Part shown: in pieces, positions 45,492 through 54,718 of the stretch
Position numbering within the stretch: the first letter of the stretch is position 1
Layout: each line of letters begins with the position of its first letter
Assembly: GCF_029960785.1 (NCBI RefSeq)
Contig: NZ_JASBQE010000038.1
Span: 44,602-108,601, forward strand
Length of the DNA stretch: 64,000 nucleotides
Reading direction: 5' to 3'
DNA from: Polyangium sp. 15x6
GTDB taxonomy: Bacteria; Myxococcota_A; Polyangia; Polyangiales; Polyangiaceae
Translations under genes and position numbers: made by a program
Notes under the pieces: model-generated
Databases searched by the model: none
What the model saw: the letters and a program-made list of their open reading frames with translations, nothing else
Told to the model about the DNA's origin: nothing

Positions 45492-46072
45492 CAGGCGACG
45501 ACCGTCACGATCGGGCCGGGTTCGTCCTCGACCCACATCTCGGAGAGGCCGAGGCTCGACCGGACCATCGGCCCGCTGCTGCCCGGCATGTAATACCCCC
45601 CGGTCCGCTGCGTGATCTGGAAGAAGCGCCGATCGCCGCGGCGCAGCGGGAAGACGACCTCGACGGCATCCCAGCAAATCTGACCCTCGCCGGGCTCGTC
45701 GTGGCATTCGCCGCCGCCCTGCTTCACGGAGAAGAAGACATCGTTCGAATGGCCCGTGACGAGGTCGATGCTGTTCGAATTCATGACCTCGCAGCGAAAA
45801 CGAAGCCATTCCCGGACCCGGCGGACGCCGCAGGACGTGGAGCTCACCGGCGCGGCGAGGTCCTTGGCGGCGGTCCACTCGGCGAACGTCGGAGGCTTCG
45901 ACTTCTCGGTGGGGACGGGGCCGAGGAACGGGAGGGATTCCGTGGGCGCCGCGGCCGCCGCCGCATCCGCGCCCGCGTCGCCGGGGGAGGCGTCGGGCAC
46001 GTCCTCGGGCGACGCGACGCTCGAGAGGAGCGAGATCGCGGCGAAGGCGGGGAGGAGCGAGCGGAGCTTCAT
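45488..46072 (-). CDS. Exported protein of unknown function
   Basis: A 194-residue protein with a signal peptide (LLPAFAAISLLSSVAS). An Ala/Asp-rich linker follows, then a small strand-rich domain with four cysteines: SSTSCGVRRVREWLRFRC, GGGECHDEPG and GQICWDAVEVVF. These could form two disulfides. The ATG at 46072 overlaps the stop of the cytochrome gene and its own stop overlaps the next start. No family is recognised. Its job is presumably tied to the operon. Confidence 0.65.
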   Translation of the reverse strand: MKLRSLLPAFAAISLLSSVASPEDVPDASPGDAGADAAAAAAPTESLPFLGPVPTEKSKPPTFAEWTAAKDLAAPVSSTSCGVRRVREWLRFRCEVMNSNSIDLVTGHSNDVFFSVKQGGGECHDEPGEGQICWDAVEVVFPLRRGDRRFFQITQRTGGYYMPGSSGPMVRSSLGLSEMWVEDEPGPIVTVVAW

Positions 46073-48117
46073 AACGTCCTCAGGTAGGCGACGAGGGCGG
46101 CCTTGTCCTCGGCGGAGAGCTGGTTCGTCTTGCCCATGCGGTCATCGTTCTTGTCGATGAGCTCTTCGAGCGTGGCATAGCTGCCGTCGTGGAAATACGG
46201 TGCCGTGCCGCCGACGAAGAGCAGCGATGGGGTCTTGTATTTGTTGTTTTCCTTCTCGTCGGCGTAGCCCGCGCGGATCGTCATGCGGGGCAGCGGCATG
46301 GGGACACGATCGGTGTACTCGGCCCCGGCATGGCACGTTTTGCAGGCGGTCTCGGCGCTCTCGAAGACGGCCTTGCCGCGCTTCGCGACGTCGGAGAGCT
46401 CGGCCTTTTCGCGCGGCGGAGGGACGAGGCCGGCCCGAAGGAAGGCGGCGATCGCGAGCGCCCGCGGGCGGGCCGTTTGCTTGTCCACGACGTGTCGCTC
46501 GTCCCAGCGGTGAAGGGCGAAGCCCGCGAGGATCCGATCGACGAGGGTCTCGCTCTCGCCATGCCAGCCATACGGGCCTTGCGCGGCGACGCGGCCGGCG
46601 AGCATGGGCGTTTGGCGGGCCGCACCGGGGACGATGGTGCTGCCATGCGAACTGAACGTGACATTCCCGCCGTCTTCCACCGGGGCGAACTCGGTCCAGG
46701 TAAAACCGTCGTCGCGGCCCTCGGGGTGGCAAGCCGCGCAACCGAGGCCGCCGCTCACGAGGGTATCCTGGGCGTCGTAGAAGAGGCGGCGTCCTTCGGC
46801 GGCGAGGGCGTCGTCGGGGCCCTTGCCGAGCGGAATGCGGACGACGCTGGATTTCGCGCCGCTCTTGGGGTCGGGCAACGTGAGGACGGCGAGCGCATTC
46901 GTGGCGCGGCAAAAGACGTAGGCCTTGCCTTCGTCGGAGGAGAGCGCAAGGCCACTCGGCGCGGCGCACGCGGGGCCACCGCCGGTCGCCCCCTCGTCGT
47001 GCAAGGGGTGCTTTGTCCGGACCATCGCCGCGGGGTCGATCGAAGTCGCGTCGAGCTCGGACACGATGAGGCTGCCCTCGCCGAGGACGAGCAAGGTGCG
47101 CGTGGTCCCGCGATAAACCATGGCGCGCGGCTGGACCATGTCGCCGGGGCGAAGGTCGAGGGTCGGGTCCTCGGGTGGAATCGCGTTGATGTGCGCCCCG
47201 AAGACCGCGGGCTGCTTGCGCCGGGGCGCGAGCGGAGAATCGTCGCGCGGGAGCAAGACGTCGACGATGGGCATGCCATACCAGGCCTCGACGCCCACGG
47301 CACCGAAGGCGTGGCGCGCGACGAAAAGCCTGCGTTCGTCGGGTGAGAACGTGAGGGCATAACCGAGCGAGGCGTCGCCTTCGCTCGTGGTTTCGTACGG
47401 CAGCCGGAGCGGCGCGGCCGGGAGGCTCACGCGCTTGACCGTCGGATTGCCCGTGCCGATTCCGTCGATGCGCGTGAGGGAAGCGCCGACGAGGTGGCTC
47501 ACGTACGCGCGCGAGCCGTCGCCGAGAATGGCGATGCCGCGCGGCTCGCGGGCGACGTCGACGGTGAAGCGGACCTTTTTCGTTTCGAGGTCGACGGCGG
47601 AGACCTCGTGCGTCCACGCGGACGAGACGAGCGCGGTCTTCTCGTCCTTCGTGATCGCGAGGCCCCAGGCGTCGGCGGGCAGGGCGATCCGCGCGGATTC
47701 GACGAGGCCCTTCGCGCCGTCGGGCTTCATCACGAGGACGAGGCCCGGATCGCGGATCGTGACGAGGACCTCGCCGTCGAGCGGCAGGACCTGCGCGGGC
47801 CGGCCGGGGAGCGCGACGGTCCACGCGGGTTTTTCCTTGTCGAACGGGAGCTGCACGAGGTGGAGGGCGCTTCCATCCTCGTCGACGACGTAAAGCAGGT
47901 CCTCGGCGGGGCTCCGCGCGACGACGTTGCCCTGGCGGCTCGGCGCGGGCGTCTTCGCTTTCGGGGGCGGCGCGGCGGCGGATTCGCTCGCGCCGGGCGC
48001 CGCGGAGGACGCGGCCTCGGGCGCGGGGCCGGAGGAGCTTTTCCCGCAGGAAGAGCACCCGGTGGCGGCGAGGGGCGCGGCGAGGAGGGCAAGGGCGAGG
48101 AGGCGCGAGGTCCGCAT
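46069..48117 (-). CDS. Di-haem cytochrome with beta-propeller, lipoprotein
   Basis: A 682-residue protein. The lipobox ATGC gives Cys21. Residues about 65-430 are a YVTN/WD-like propeller of short blades (DLLYVVDEDGSALHLVQL, GIAILGDGSRAYVSHLVG). A cytochrome c peroxidase-like part follows, with two haem c motifs, CAACH at 460-464 and CKTCH at 592-596. Between them lies SHGSTIVPGAARQTPMLAGR. The architecture resembles MauG/Ccp-like di-haem enzymes fused to a propeller. The peroxidase activity is inferred from the motifs. It leads the four-gene operon ending at 43906. Confidence 0.85.
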   Translation of the reverse strand: MRTSRLLALALLAAPLAATGCSSCGKSSSGPAPEAASSAAPGASESAAAPPPKAKTPAPSRQGNVVARSPAEDLLYVVDEDGSALHLVQLPFDKEKPAWTVALPGRPAQVLPLDGEVLVTIRDPGLVLVMKPDGAKGLVESARIALPADAWGLAITKDEKTALVSSAWTHEVSAVDLETKKVRFTVDVAREPRGIAILGDGSRAYVSHLVGASLTRIDGIGTGNPTVKRVSLPAAPLRLPYETTSEGDASLGYALTFSPDERRLFVARHAFGAVGVEAWYGMPIVDVLLPRDDSPLAPRRKQPAVFGAHINAIPPEDPTLDLRPGDMVQPRAMVYRGTTRTLLVLGEGSLIVSELDATSIDPAAMVRTKHPLHDEGATGGGPACAAPSGLALSSDEGKAYVFCRATNALAVLTLPDPKSGAKSSVVRIPLGKGPDDALAAEGRRLFYDAQDTLVSGGLGCAACHPEGRDDGFTWTEFAPVEDGGNVTFSSHGSTIVPGAARQTPMLAGRVAAQGPYGWHGESETLVDRILAGFALHRWDERHVVDKQTARPRALAIAAFLRAGLVPPPREKAELSDVAKRGKAVFESAETACKTCHAGAEYTDRVPMPLPRMTIRAGYADEKENNKYKTPSLLFVGGTAPYFHDGSYATLEELIDKNDDRMGKTNQLSAEDKAALVAYLRTL

Positions 48118-48215
48118 GTCCCTGATTGGAGAGCGAATATCATGGAGGTCCGCGGGACGGAACCCGGAAAGGGAGCCATTCCAAGCGTTGTCCTCGCCCG
48201 CCCGGAGGTGCTAGG

Positions 48216-49481
48216 GTGGCGCCGATCGCGATGGAAAGCGCCGAACGACGAGCCTCGTTTCCCCATGGATTCGCGGTGGTGGACATCGAGACGACCGGGC
48301 TGCGATGGAAGACGGACCGGGTCGTGGAGCTCGCCGTCGTGCGCACGGACGCGGAAGGTCGTGTGCTCGCGGAGCTCACGACGCTGGTGAACCCCGAGAG
48401 GAATCCGGGCGCGACGCACATCCACGGGCTCGGCGCGGAGGATCTCGCGGGCGCGCCGCGGTTCCCGGAGGTGCTCGCGGAGCTCGTGCGGTACCTCGAA
48501 GGCGCGGTGCTCGTCGGGCACAACGTGAAATTCGATCTCGCGTTCCTCGCCGAGGAGCTCGGACGGCTCGGGCACGTGCTGCCGGACGCGCCGCGGGTGT
48601 GCACGCGCGAGCTCGCGATGCGGGTCTTGCCGGCGCTCGGGGATTATCGGCTCGCGTCGTGCTGCAAGGCGCTCGGCGTCGAGAGCGGGAACGAGCACCG
48701 GGCGCTCGACGACGCGCGCGCGGCCGCCGGGGTGTTCGCGCGGCTCAGCAAGACGGGTTTTTGGCGCACGTCGTACGAAAGGGAGCTCGCGGAGGCGGCG
48801 AGCGTCGTGTGGCCGGTGATCGAAGGGCCGTCGCGCATCGCCGCGCGGGGCGAGGCGCAGGCCGCGGCGGAGCCGTCGCCGCTCGGCGTGATGGTGGAGG
48901 GTTTGCCCGAGGGGACGTCGAGCGGGAGCGTGGAGGGGTACTTCACGGTGCTCGACGAGATCCTCGAAGATCGGCGCGTCACCGAGGAAAAGGCGGAGGC
49001 CGCGCGCAGGCACGTGGAGGGCGCGGGGCTTTTGCGCGGGGATATCGTCGCGGCGCATCGGGCCTATCTGACGGGCGTGGCGCGGGCGGCGCTCGCGGGA
49101 GATCTCGGCGGGGGCCTCGGCGCGTCGGATCTCGGGCGGGTCTCGCGGCTCCTCGGTTTGCCCGCGGATTCGGTCGAGCAGGCGCTCGCGGCGGCGCGGT
49201 CCGGGGCGGCGGCGCCTTGGCCCGGGTCGACGCGGCCGCTCCGGCCGGGGACGTCGATATGTTTTTCCGGGGACGGCGAGCCCTCGAAGGCCGCGCTCGA
49301 AGCGCGCGCGGTGGCGGCGGGGCTCAAGGTCCAGACCTCCGTGACGAAGAAGCTCGAGGTGCTGGTGATCGACGACCCGCATTCGCTCACGGCGAAGAGC
49401 CAGAAAGCGCGGGCGTACGGGATCCGCGTGATGACGGTGCCGGTGTTTCTGGCGCTCGCGCGATCGCCTGACAAACAATGA
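48216..49481 (+). CDS. DnaQ-like 3'-5' exonuclease with BRCT domain
   Basis: A 421-residue protein. The GTG at 48216 has GGAGG seven bases upstream, better than ATG 48231. The exonuclease domain has Asp23 and Glu25 in VVDIETTGL, the second motif HNVKFDLAFL, and the closing HRALDDARAA. A middle helical region (about 200-330) comes next. The end reads ICFSGDGEPSKAALEARAVA and VLVIDDP, a BRCT-like fold. The pairing occurs in DNA polymerase III epsilon-like proteins in many bacteria and implies a role in DNA repair or proofreading. It is encoded just before nth. Confidence 0.85.
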   Translation: MAPIAMESAERRASFPHGFAVVDIETTGLRWKTDRVVELAVVRTDAEGRVLAELTTLVNPERNPGATHIHGLGAEDLAGAPRFPEVLAELVRYLEGAVLVGHNVKFDLAFLAEELGRLGHVLPDAPRVCTRELAMRVLPALGDYRLASCCKALGVESGNEHRALDDARAAAGVFARLSKTGFWRTSYERELAEAASVVWPVIEGPSRIAARGEAQAAAEPSPLGVMVEGLPEGTSSGSVEGYFTVLDEILEDRRVTEEKAEAARRHVEGAGLLRGDIVAAHRAYLTGVARAALAGDLGGGLGASDLGRVSRLLGLPADSVEQALAAARSGAAAPWPGSTRPLRPGTSICFSGDGEPSKAALEARAVAAGLKVQTSVTKKLEVLVIDDPHSLTAKSQKARAYGIRVMTVPVFLALARSPDKQ

Positions 49482-49569
49482 CCGGGCCGCGAGGTTCGGG
49501 GCTCGCCAGCGTCGTTCGATTGGGGTAGGGTCGGGTTCGTCCTCGCGGGGGACGGAGGAGGTCATTCGC

Positions 49570-50208
49570 ATGGCAAGGTCTGGCGAAGTCGCGATGTCGA
49601 CGGTGCTCGAGCGGCTCCAGGGGAAGTATCCGGACGCTCGTTACGAACTCGACTGGACGACGCCGCTCGAGCTCTTGATCGCCACCATCCTCGCCGCGCA
49701 ATGCACCGACGTGCGGGTCAACAAGGTGACGAAGACGCTCTTCCCGAAATACCGCACGGCCAAGGAGTACGCCGAGGCGAACACCGAGGAGCTCGAGCAG
49801 ATCCTGCAGCCGACGGGCGCTTATCGGCAGAAGGCGAAGGCCGTTCAGGAGACGTGCCGGGCGCTCGTGGCGCGGCACGGGGGCGAGGTGCCGCGGACGA
49901 TGGAGGAGCTCACGGCGCTGCGCGGGGTCGCGCGAAAGACGGCGAACGTGGTGCTGAACAATGCGTGGGACATCCCCTCGGGCATCATCGTGGACACGCA
50001 CGTGGCGCGCGTGAGCCAGCGGATGGGGCTGACCACGCAGGAAAAGCCCGAGGCCATCGAGCGGGATCTGATGAACATGGTGCCCGAGGAGCGCTGGACG
50101 AAGTTCGGCCCCGCGATGGTGCTGCACGGGAGGTACACGTGCACGGCGAAGGCACCCCAATGCGGCGATTGCATGTTCTCCGACGTGTGCCCGAAGAGAA
50201 ACGTGTGA
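49570..50208 (+). CDS. nth: Endonuclease III, DNA glycosylase/AP lyase
   Basis: A 212-residue enzyme removing oxidised pyrimidines from DNA. It has the helix-hairpin-helix with catalytic Lys123 (LRGVARKTANVVL) and Asp142 (VDTHVARVSQRMG). The C-terminal [4Fe-4S] cluster has Cys191, Cys198, Cys201 and Cys207, in the C-x6-C-x2-C-x5-C spacing. Length and order match the bacterial family. The ATG at 49570 follows 88 bases after the DnaQ-like gene; both may be co-expressed. Confidence 0.95.
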   Translation: MARSGEVAMSTVLERLQGKYPDARYELDWTTPLELLIATILAAQCTDVRVNKVTKTLFPKYRTAKEYAEANTEELEQILQPTGAYRQKAKAVQETCRALVARHGGEVPRTMEELTALRGVARKTANVVLNNAWDIPSGIIVDTHVARVSQRMGLTTQEKPEAIERDLMNMVPEERWTKFGPAMVLHGRYTCTAKAPQCGDCMFSDVCPKRNV

Positions 50209-50357
50209 GCCCGGTGCCGCGCATGTCTCGCGCGGACGGCGATCCGGCGCACGTGTCCATATCGGGGTAGCCGCCCGGCGTGGGGCCCCGAGGTAGGGGG
50301 CCCAGCTCGTCTCCATCCGCTTGATCTCGGCAGAAAATCCGCCGATGATCAGCGATC

Positions 50358-52973
50358 ATGCAAAATGTCCAATCTTTGAACCATTGGGCTGGCCGCCTCG
50401 GTGCGGTCGTACTTGCGACACTCTCGCTCGTCGGCGCCGGCTGCGACAACGACGAGGGCAACGGGCCGGAGGGGTGTGCGCCGAACTGCCCGGCGATCTG
50501 CACGCCGAGCAGCAAGACCTGCAATGGCACGGTCGTGGAGACGTGCTCGGCGGATGGGCAATCGCGAGAGAACTTCGACTGCGCGACCGTAGGCCTCGTC
50601 TGCAATGAGGGGGCGTGCGCGCCGGCGAGCACGTGCGGCGATGGGACATGCAGCGGCGGCGAGACGTTCGCGTCCTGCCCCCAGGATTGCGAGCCGTTCT
50701 GCCAGCCGGGCAGCAAGCGGTGCGACGGGAACGTGGCGAAGGTCTGCGCGGCCGACGGGGGCTCGGAGGAGGGATTCGATTGCGCGACCGTAGGCCTCGT
50801 CTGCAATGAGGGGGCGTGCGCGCCGGCGAGCACGTGCGGGGATGGGACGTGCAGCGGCGGCGAGACGTTCGCGTCCTGCCCCCAGGATTGCGAGCCGTTC
50901 TGCCAGCCGAACACGAAGACGTGCGAGGGGAACGTGGCGAAGGTCTGCGCGGCCGACGGCGGGTCGTGGATGACGTTCGATTGCACGACCGTGGTCCTCG
51001 TCTGCAGCGGCGGGACGTGCGTGGTGGGCGGCGGCTGCGGCGACGGGGCGTGTAATGGGGGCGAGACGCCCATGTCCTGCCCCATGGACTGCCCGAGCGC
51101 GACGTGCGGCGACGGGGTCTGCGGCCCGAACGAGCCCGTGGCGTGTCCGCAGGACTGCCCCTCGTGCGTGCCGGGATCGAAGTCGTGCACCGGCAACGTG
51201 CTGAAGGTGTGCGCGCCGAACGGGATGGGGTTCTCGACCGTCGATTGCTCGCAGAGCGGCCAGGTCTGCGGGGGCGGGCAGTGTCGGCCCAAGGACGTGT
51301 GCGGCAACTTCCTGTGCGAGTCCGGCGAGGTGCCCGCTTGCACCCTCGATTGCATGGCGCAATGCGGGGACGGGACCTGCGGCGCGGGCGAGAGCTTCGA
51401 TACGTGCTCGGCCGATTGCCCGGCGCAATGCGGCGATGGGGCCTGCAACGGGGCCGAGACGCCCATGACGTGCGCGGCGGACTGCCCGAACACCTGCGGC
51501 GACGGGACCTGCGACGGCGCCGAGACGCGGCAGAGCTGCCCGAAGGACTGCGGCTACTGCGGGGATCTCGTGTGCCAGGACGGGTTCGAGTCGCCGTCGT
51601 CGAACCCGCCGGCGCCGAAGGTGAGCTGTCCGCAGGACTGCACGGTGCTCACCTGCGCGACGAACGCCGATTGCAACGACATGATCGCCTGCACGACGAA
51701 CGTGTGCAGCGCGGGCGTCTGCACGTATCCGCCGAACAACGCGGCCTGCGGCGCCTCCGGAAAATGCCTCGGCGCGGCGTCGACCGATCCGAGCGGCTGC
51801 TGCTCGGACATCGACGGCGACGGGTACGCGGCGGCCACCTGCGGCGGGAGCGATTGCAACGACGGGGATCCGAGCATCCACCCGGGCGCACTCGAACAAT
51901 GCGACGGCGTGGACCGGAACTGCGACGGGAAGAACCAGCCGACGCTGGCCCCGGCGGTCCAGGTGACGAGCGATTTCGCGTTCAAGAAGTCGCTCGCCGT
52001 CACGTACGACGGCTCGAAGTACCTCGTCGCGTACGCGGGGCAGCCGATCGCGTCGTACGTGCTGCAATACCTCGTCGTCGACGGGATGGGGAGCGGGACG
52101 ATCCAGACGACGTCGGAGCCCGCGGATCTCGTCCGCACCGTGTACAGCAACCAGAAGCCGTCGTGGGGCGTGGCGTGGAAGAACGGGCAGAACGCCACGA
52201 TGTCGTGGATCCATGCCGCGGGCACGCTCTCGGCGGCGCGCATCCCGCTCGGCACGGTCCCCACGGGCTTGTCGTTCGGGTGGACGGCGGGGAGTTATCT
52301 CGTCATCAAGACGGGCAATTCCTCGTGCCCCTTCGGCGGCTGCTATACGTCGAACACGGGCCTCATGGTGTCGGAGGCGTCCGGCGTCACGGAGGCCGAT
52401 CCCGCCCTGGTCGCCGCGTCGACCGTGGGCGCCGGACAGCTCGCGCCGCTGCCGCTCGATCTCGCCGTGAACGGCGATACGTTCGTCGTCCTGCACGAGA
52501 GCGGCACGCTGCTCTACCTCAAGGCCGACAATACCTCGCCCGGCTACGTCACCGCGCAATCGACGTACGTCAACAAGCAGTCGTCGTCGCACACGGCCTG
52601 GGACGGGCAGATGCTCGTCGCCGTGTCGAAGGCGCCGAACGCGGTGCAATACGAGCGCATCGCGTCGAACGGCCTCGTCGTGTCGTCGACGGCCGTGGGG
52701 ACGAAGTCGCTCTCGCCGGTGAAGGTGGCCGTCGCGCCGGCCGTGGGGATGAAGCCCGCGCTCGTGGGTGTGCTCGCGACGGACGGCGCGAATTTCTATT
52801 TCTTCTCGCGTAGCGGCGACGGCTCGCCGGCGCTGCCCGTCGGGCTGATCGGCGGCGGGAACACCCCGACCGACGGCACGCTCCTCTGGGACGGTCAGCG
52901 CTTCGTGGCCTTCTGGCTCGCGAACGTGGCCGGGACGCAGCAGGTGTTCATGACGAGCGTCACCTGCCAGTAG
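50358..52973 (+). CDS. Cysteine-rich repeat surface lipoprotein
   Basis: An 871-residue protein. A hydrophobic leader ends at the lipobox VGAGC. Residues about 35-470 are a Cys-rich chain of repeats of the type CGDGTCSGGETFASCPQDC and CDGNVAKVCAADGGSxxxFDC, also seen in other myxobacterial surface proteins. There are about eight CGDG repeats, each with five or six cysteines, probably fully disulfide-bonded. A MopE-like metal-binding-type motif (DIDGDGYAAATCGGSDCNDG) lies at about 475. The C-terminal half is strand-rich, propeller-like. Two nearly identical repeats at 50618-50700 and 50819-50900 show recent duplication. Confidence 0.82.
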   Translation: MQNVQSLNHWAGRLGAVVLATLSLVGAGCDNDEGNGPEGCAPNCPAICTPSSKTCNGTVVETCSADGQSRENFDCATVGLVCNEGACAPASTCGDGTCSGGETFASCPQDCEPFCQPGSKRCDGNVAKVCAADGGSEEGFDCATVGLVCNEGACAPASTCGDGTCSGGETFASCPQDCEPFCQPNTKTCEGNVAKVCAADGGSWMTFDCTTVVLVCSGGTCVVGGGCGDGACNGGETPMSCPMDCPSATCGDGVCGPNEPVACPQDCPSCVPGSKSCTGNVLKVCAPNGMGFSTVDCSQSGQVCGGGQCRPKDVCGNFLCESGEVPACTLDCMAQCGDGTCGAGESFDTCSADCPAQCGDGACNGAETPMTCAADCPNTCGDGTCDGAETRQSCPKDCGYCGDLVCQDGFESPSSNPPAPKVSCPQDCTVLTCATNADCNDMIACTTNVCSAGVCTYPPNNAACGASGKCLGAASTDPSGCCSDIDGDGYAAATCGGSDCNDGDPSIHPGALEQCDGVDRNCDGKNQPTLAPAVQVTSDFAFKKSLAVTYDGSKYLVAYAGQPIASYVLQYLVVDGMGSGTIQTTSEPADLVRTVYSNQKPSWGVAWKNGQNATMSWIHAAGTLSAARIPLGTVPTGLSFGWTAGSYLVIKTGNSSCPFGGCYTSNTGLMVSEASGVTEADPALVAASTVGAGQLAPLPLDLAVNGDTFVVLHESGTLLYLKADNTSPGYVTAQSTYVNKQSSSHTAWDGQMLVAVSKAPNAVQYERIASNGLVVSSTAVGTKSLSPVKVAVAPAVGMKPALVGVLATDGANFYFFSRSGDGSPALPVGLIGGGNTPTDGTLLWDGQRFVAFWLANVAGTQQVFMTSVTCQ

Positions 52974-53034
52974 CGACGATCGCGCAGCCCCCGGCCCCCG
53001 AACCGAGGTCCCCTGCCCCGAGAGCCGATCCCCC

Positions 53035-53215
53035 GCGGGGGATCACCGTCCGGAGCAGGGGACTGTAGGCTCGGACACGGGGGATCACCTTCCGGAGCAG
53101 GGGGATCACTTCCCGGAGCAGGGGGATCACCTCCGGGGAGGGGGGGAATGTGAAGTCGGACACGGGGATCGACCTTCCGGAGGGGGGGAATCACCCTCGG
53201 GACCGGGGGAGTGAC
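53035..53215. repeat. Degenerate 21-bp tandem repeat
   Basis: Units such as ggggatcaccttccggagca recur at 53077, 53098 and 53119 (21-base period), with an isolated copy at 53035 and diverged ones at about 53164, 53184 and 53205. It lies between the Cys-rich lipoprotein and the FGE-domain gene. The period is a multiple of three, so the minus frame gives a PPAPEGD-type repeat, but no gene is supported. Confidence 0.75.
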
Positions 53216-53268
53216 CTTGGGCGCGGAAGGTTTGCGATCTCGCGGGGCGAGTTGGTAAGTTCCGCCGC

Positions 53269-54381
53269 GTGCCAGGTCCCCGCGTCCTCGTTTTGCTCCC
53301 TGCCCTCGCCGCCCTCGCCGGTTGCGCCAAGCAGCCGAGCGGCGGAAGCGGTCCAGAGGACGCAGGTACGACCCCGCCCATCGACGGGGGTGACGTGCCG
53401 GACGCAGCGGCGACGGCGACGGCGACGGCCGCGCCCGAGGAGAAGGGGCCTTGCGCGGGGAAAGCGGAGGGCGCGCTCGCCTGTGAGGGGGAGAGCGTGG
53501 TGCGTTGCGTCGGGGCGGGGCGCGCGCCGGAGGCGGTGAAGACGTGCCTCGACATCGAGCGTTGCGAGGCAGGCGCGTGCGCGCCGGCGTGTCCCGAGGG
53601 GGAGGTGTACGTGCCGGCGACGGGGCCCGCGGGGTTCAAGATGGGCAAGAACCTGTCGGCGTTCGGATTCGGCAACCGCAAATCGGGCAATACCGGCAAG
53701 GGGCGCGCGGACCTGCCGCACAAGGTGGTGCTGACGAAGCCGTTCTGCATGGACCAGACCGAGGTGACGGCCGGCGCGATGAAGAAATGCGTCGAGGAGA
53801 AGGGCTGCAAGGCGCCGCAGCGGACCGATCGGTGGGTGACATACCCCGACAAACCAGATTACCCGGTGAACCTGGTCGACTATCCGATGTCGAAGTACTA
53901 CTGCGAGCAGTACGAGAAGAGCCTGCCGACCGAGGCGCAATGGGAGTGGGCAGCGACGGGCGGCGACGGCCGGTCATGGCCCTGGGGCGAGGAGGAGCCG
54001 ACGTGCGAGCACACCGATTTCACGCAGGCGATCCTGATCTCACCAGGCGGCGACAGCGGTTGCCACGGAGGCGGGCCCTCGAAGGTGGGGACGCACCGCA
54101 AAGGGGATAAAATCTGGCCCGACGGGCCCATTCACGATCTGGCCGGGAACGTGTGGGAATGGGTGCTCGACAGCTACGTGCCATATTCGGGCAAGGACGA
54201 GGTCGATCCGGTGCACGTGCGGTCGAACATCGGGAACTACGTGGTGCGCGGCGGCGGCTGGAACCGGAGCGGCCGCGGATGCCTCGCAGCCTTCCGCGGC
54301 GGGGCCATCGTGTCGTACAAGGTGCCAGGGCTGGGCTTCCGGTGCGTGCGGAACGCGAAGGAGCGGGCGGCGACGCGTTGA
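53269..54381 (+). CDS. FGE-sulfatase-domain lipoprotein
   Basis: A 370-residue protein starting at GTG 53269. The lipobox AGC gives a lipid anchor. A Cys-rich linker (CAGKAEGALACEGESVVRC) precedes a formylglycine-generating-enzyme-like domain (about 120-365): CMDQTEVTAGAMKKC, SLPTEAQWEWAATGG, DLAGNVWEWVLDSY, GGGWNRSGRGCLAAFRGG and LGFRCV. Only one cysteine of the pair used by true FGE is present, so this is probably a binding or scaffold member rather than a sulfatase-activating enzyme. It is followed by a structured repeat. Confidence 0.85.
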   Translation: MPGPRVLVLLPALAALAGCAKQPSGGSGPEDAGTTPPIDGGDVPDAAATATATAAPEEKGPCAGKAEGALACEGESVVRCVGAGRAPEAVKTCLDIERCEAGACAPACPEGEVYVPATGPAGFKMGKNLSAFGFGNRKSGNTGKGRADLPHKVVLTKPFCMDQTEVTAGAMKKCVEEKGCKAPQRTDRWVTYPDKPDYPVNLVDYPMSKYYCEQYEKSLPTEAQWEWAATGGDGRSWPWGEEEPTCEHTDFTQAILISPGGDSGCHGGGPSKVGTHRKGDKIWPDGPIHDLAGNVWEWVLDSYVPYSGKDEVDPVHVRSNIGNYVVRGGGWNRSGRGCLAAFRGGAIVSYKVPGLGFRCVRNAKERAATR

Positions 54382-54404
54382 GTTTGTCTCTCTCGAAGCC
54401 GCTG

Positions 54405-54706
54405 TGCTGGGGCGTTGCCCCAGGCCCCACCAGGGGCTATCCGCCCCTGGACCCGGACCAGCGCAAGCGCTGGACCCGGGGTCGATGAACTGCGCTTCGC
54501 GCAGTTCATCGAACAGCCGCGGCAAGACCAGCGACGACCCTGCCAGCCAAGACAGCGGCGCTGCCATTTCGATCGGCAACGCCGTCTCACCGGCCTGTGG
54601 GAAGAACTGCGCATCGCGCAGTTCTTCCCCCTGAGGTCCAGGGCTTGCCCTGGTCCGGGTCGAGGGGCGGATAGCCCCCGCGGGGTCCGGGGCGGCGCCC
54701 CGGCGC
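54405..54706. repeat. Structured inverted-repeat element, copy 1
   Basis: A roughly 300-base element. The left and right flanks (about 105 bases each) are imperfect inverted copies: both carry the block ggctatccgcccct, then a 6- to 8-bp hairpin (accagcgcaagcgctgg on the left), then an atgaactgcgc/gcgcagttcat hairpin. A core of about 100 bases separates them. It follows the FGE-domain gene by about 20 bases and ends 12 bases before the convergent lipoprotein gene's stop. The second copy is at 60304. Confidence 0.8.
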
Positions 54707-54718
54707 GGCGGCCCCAGC

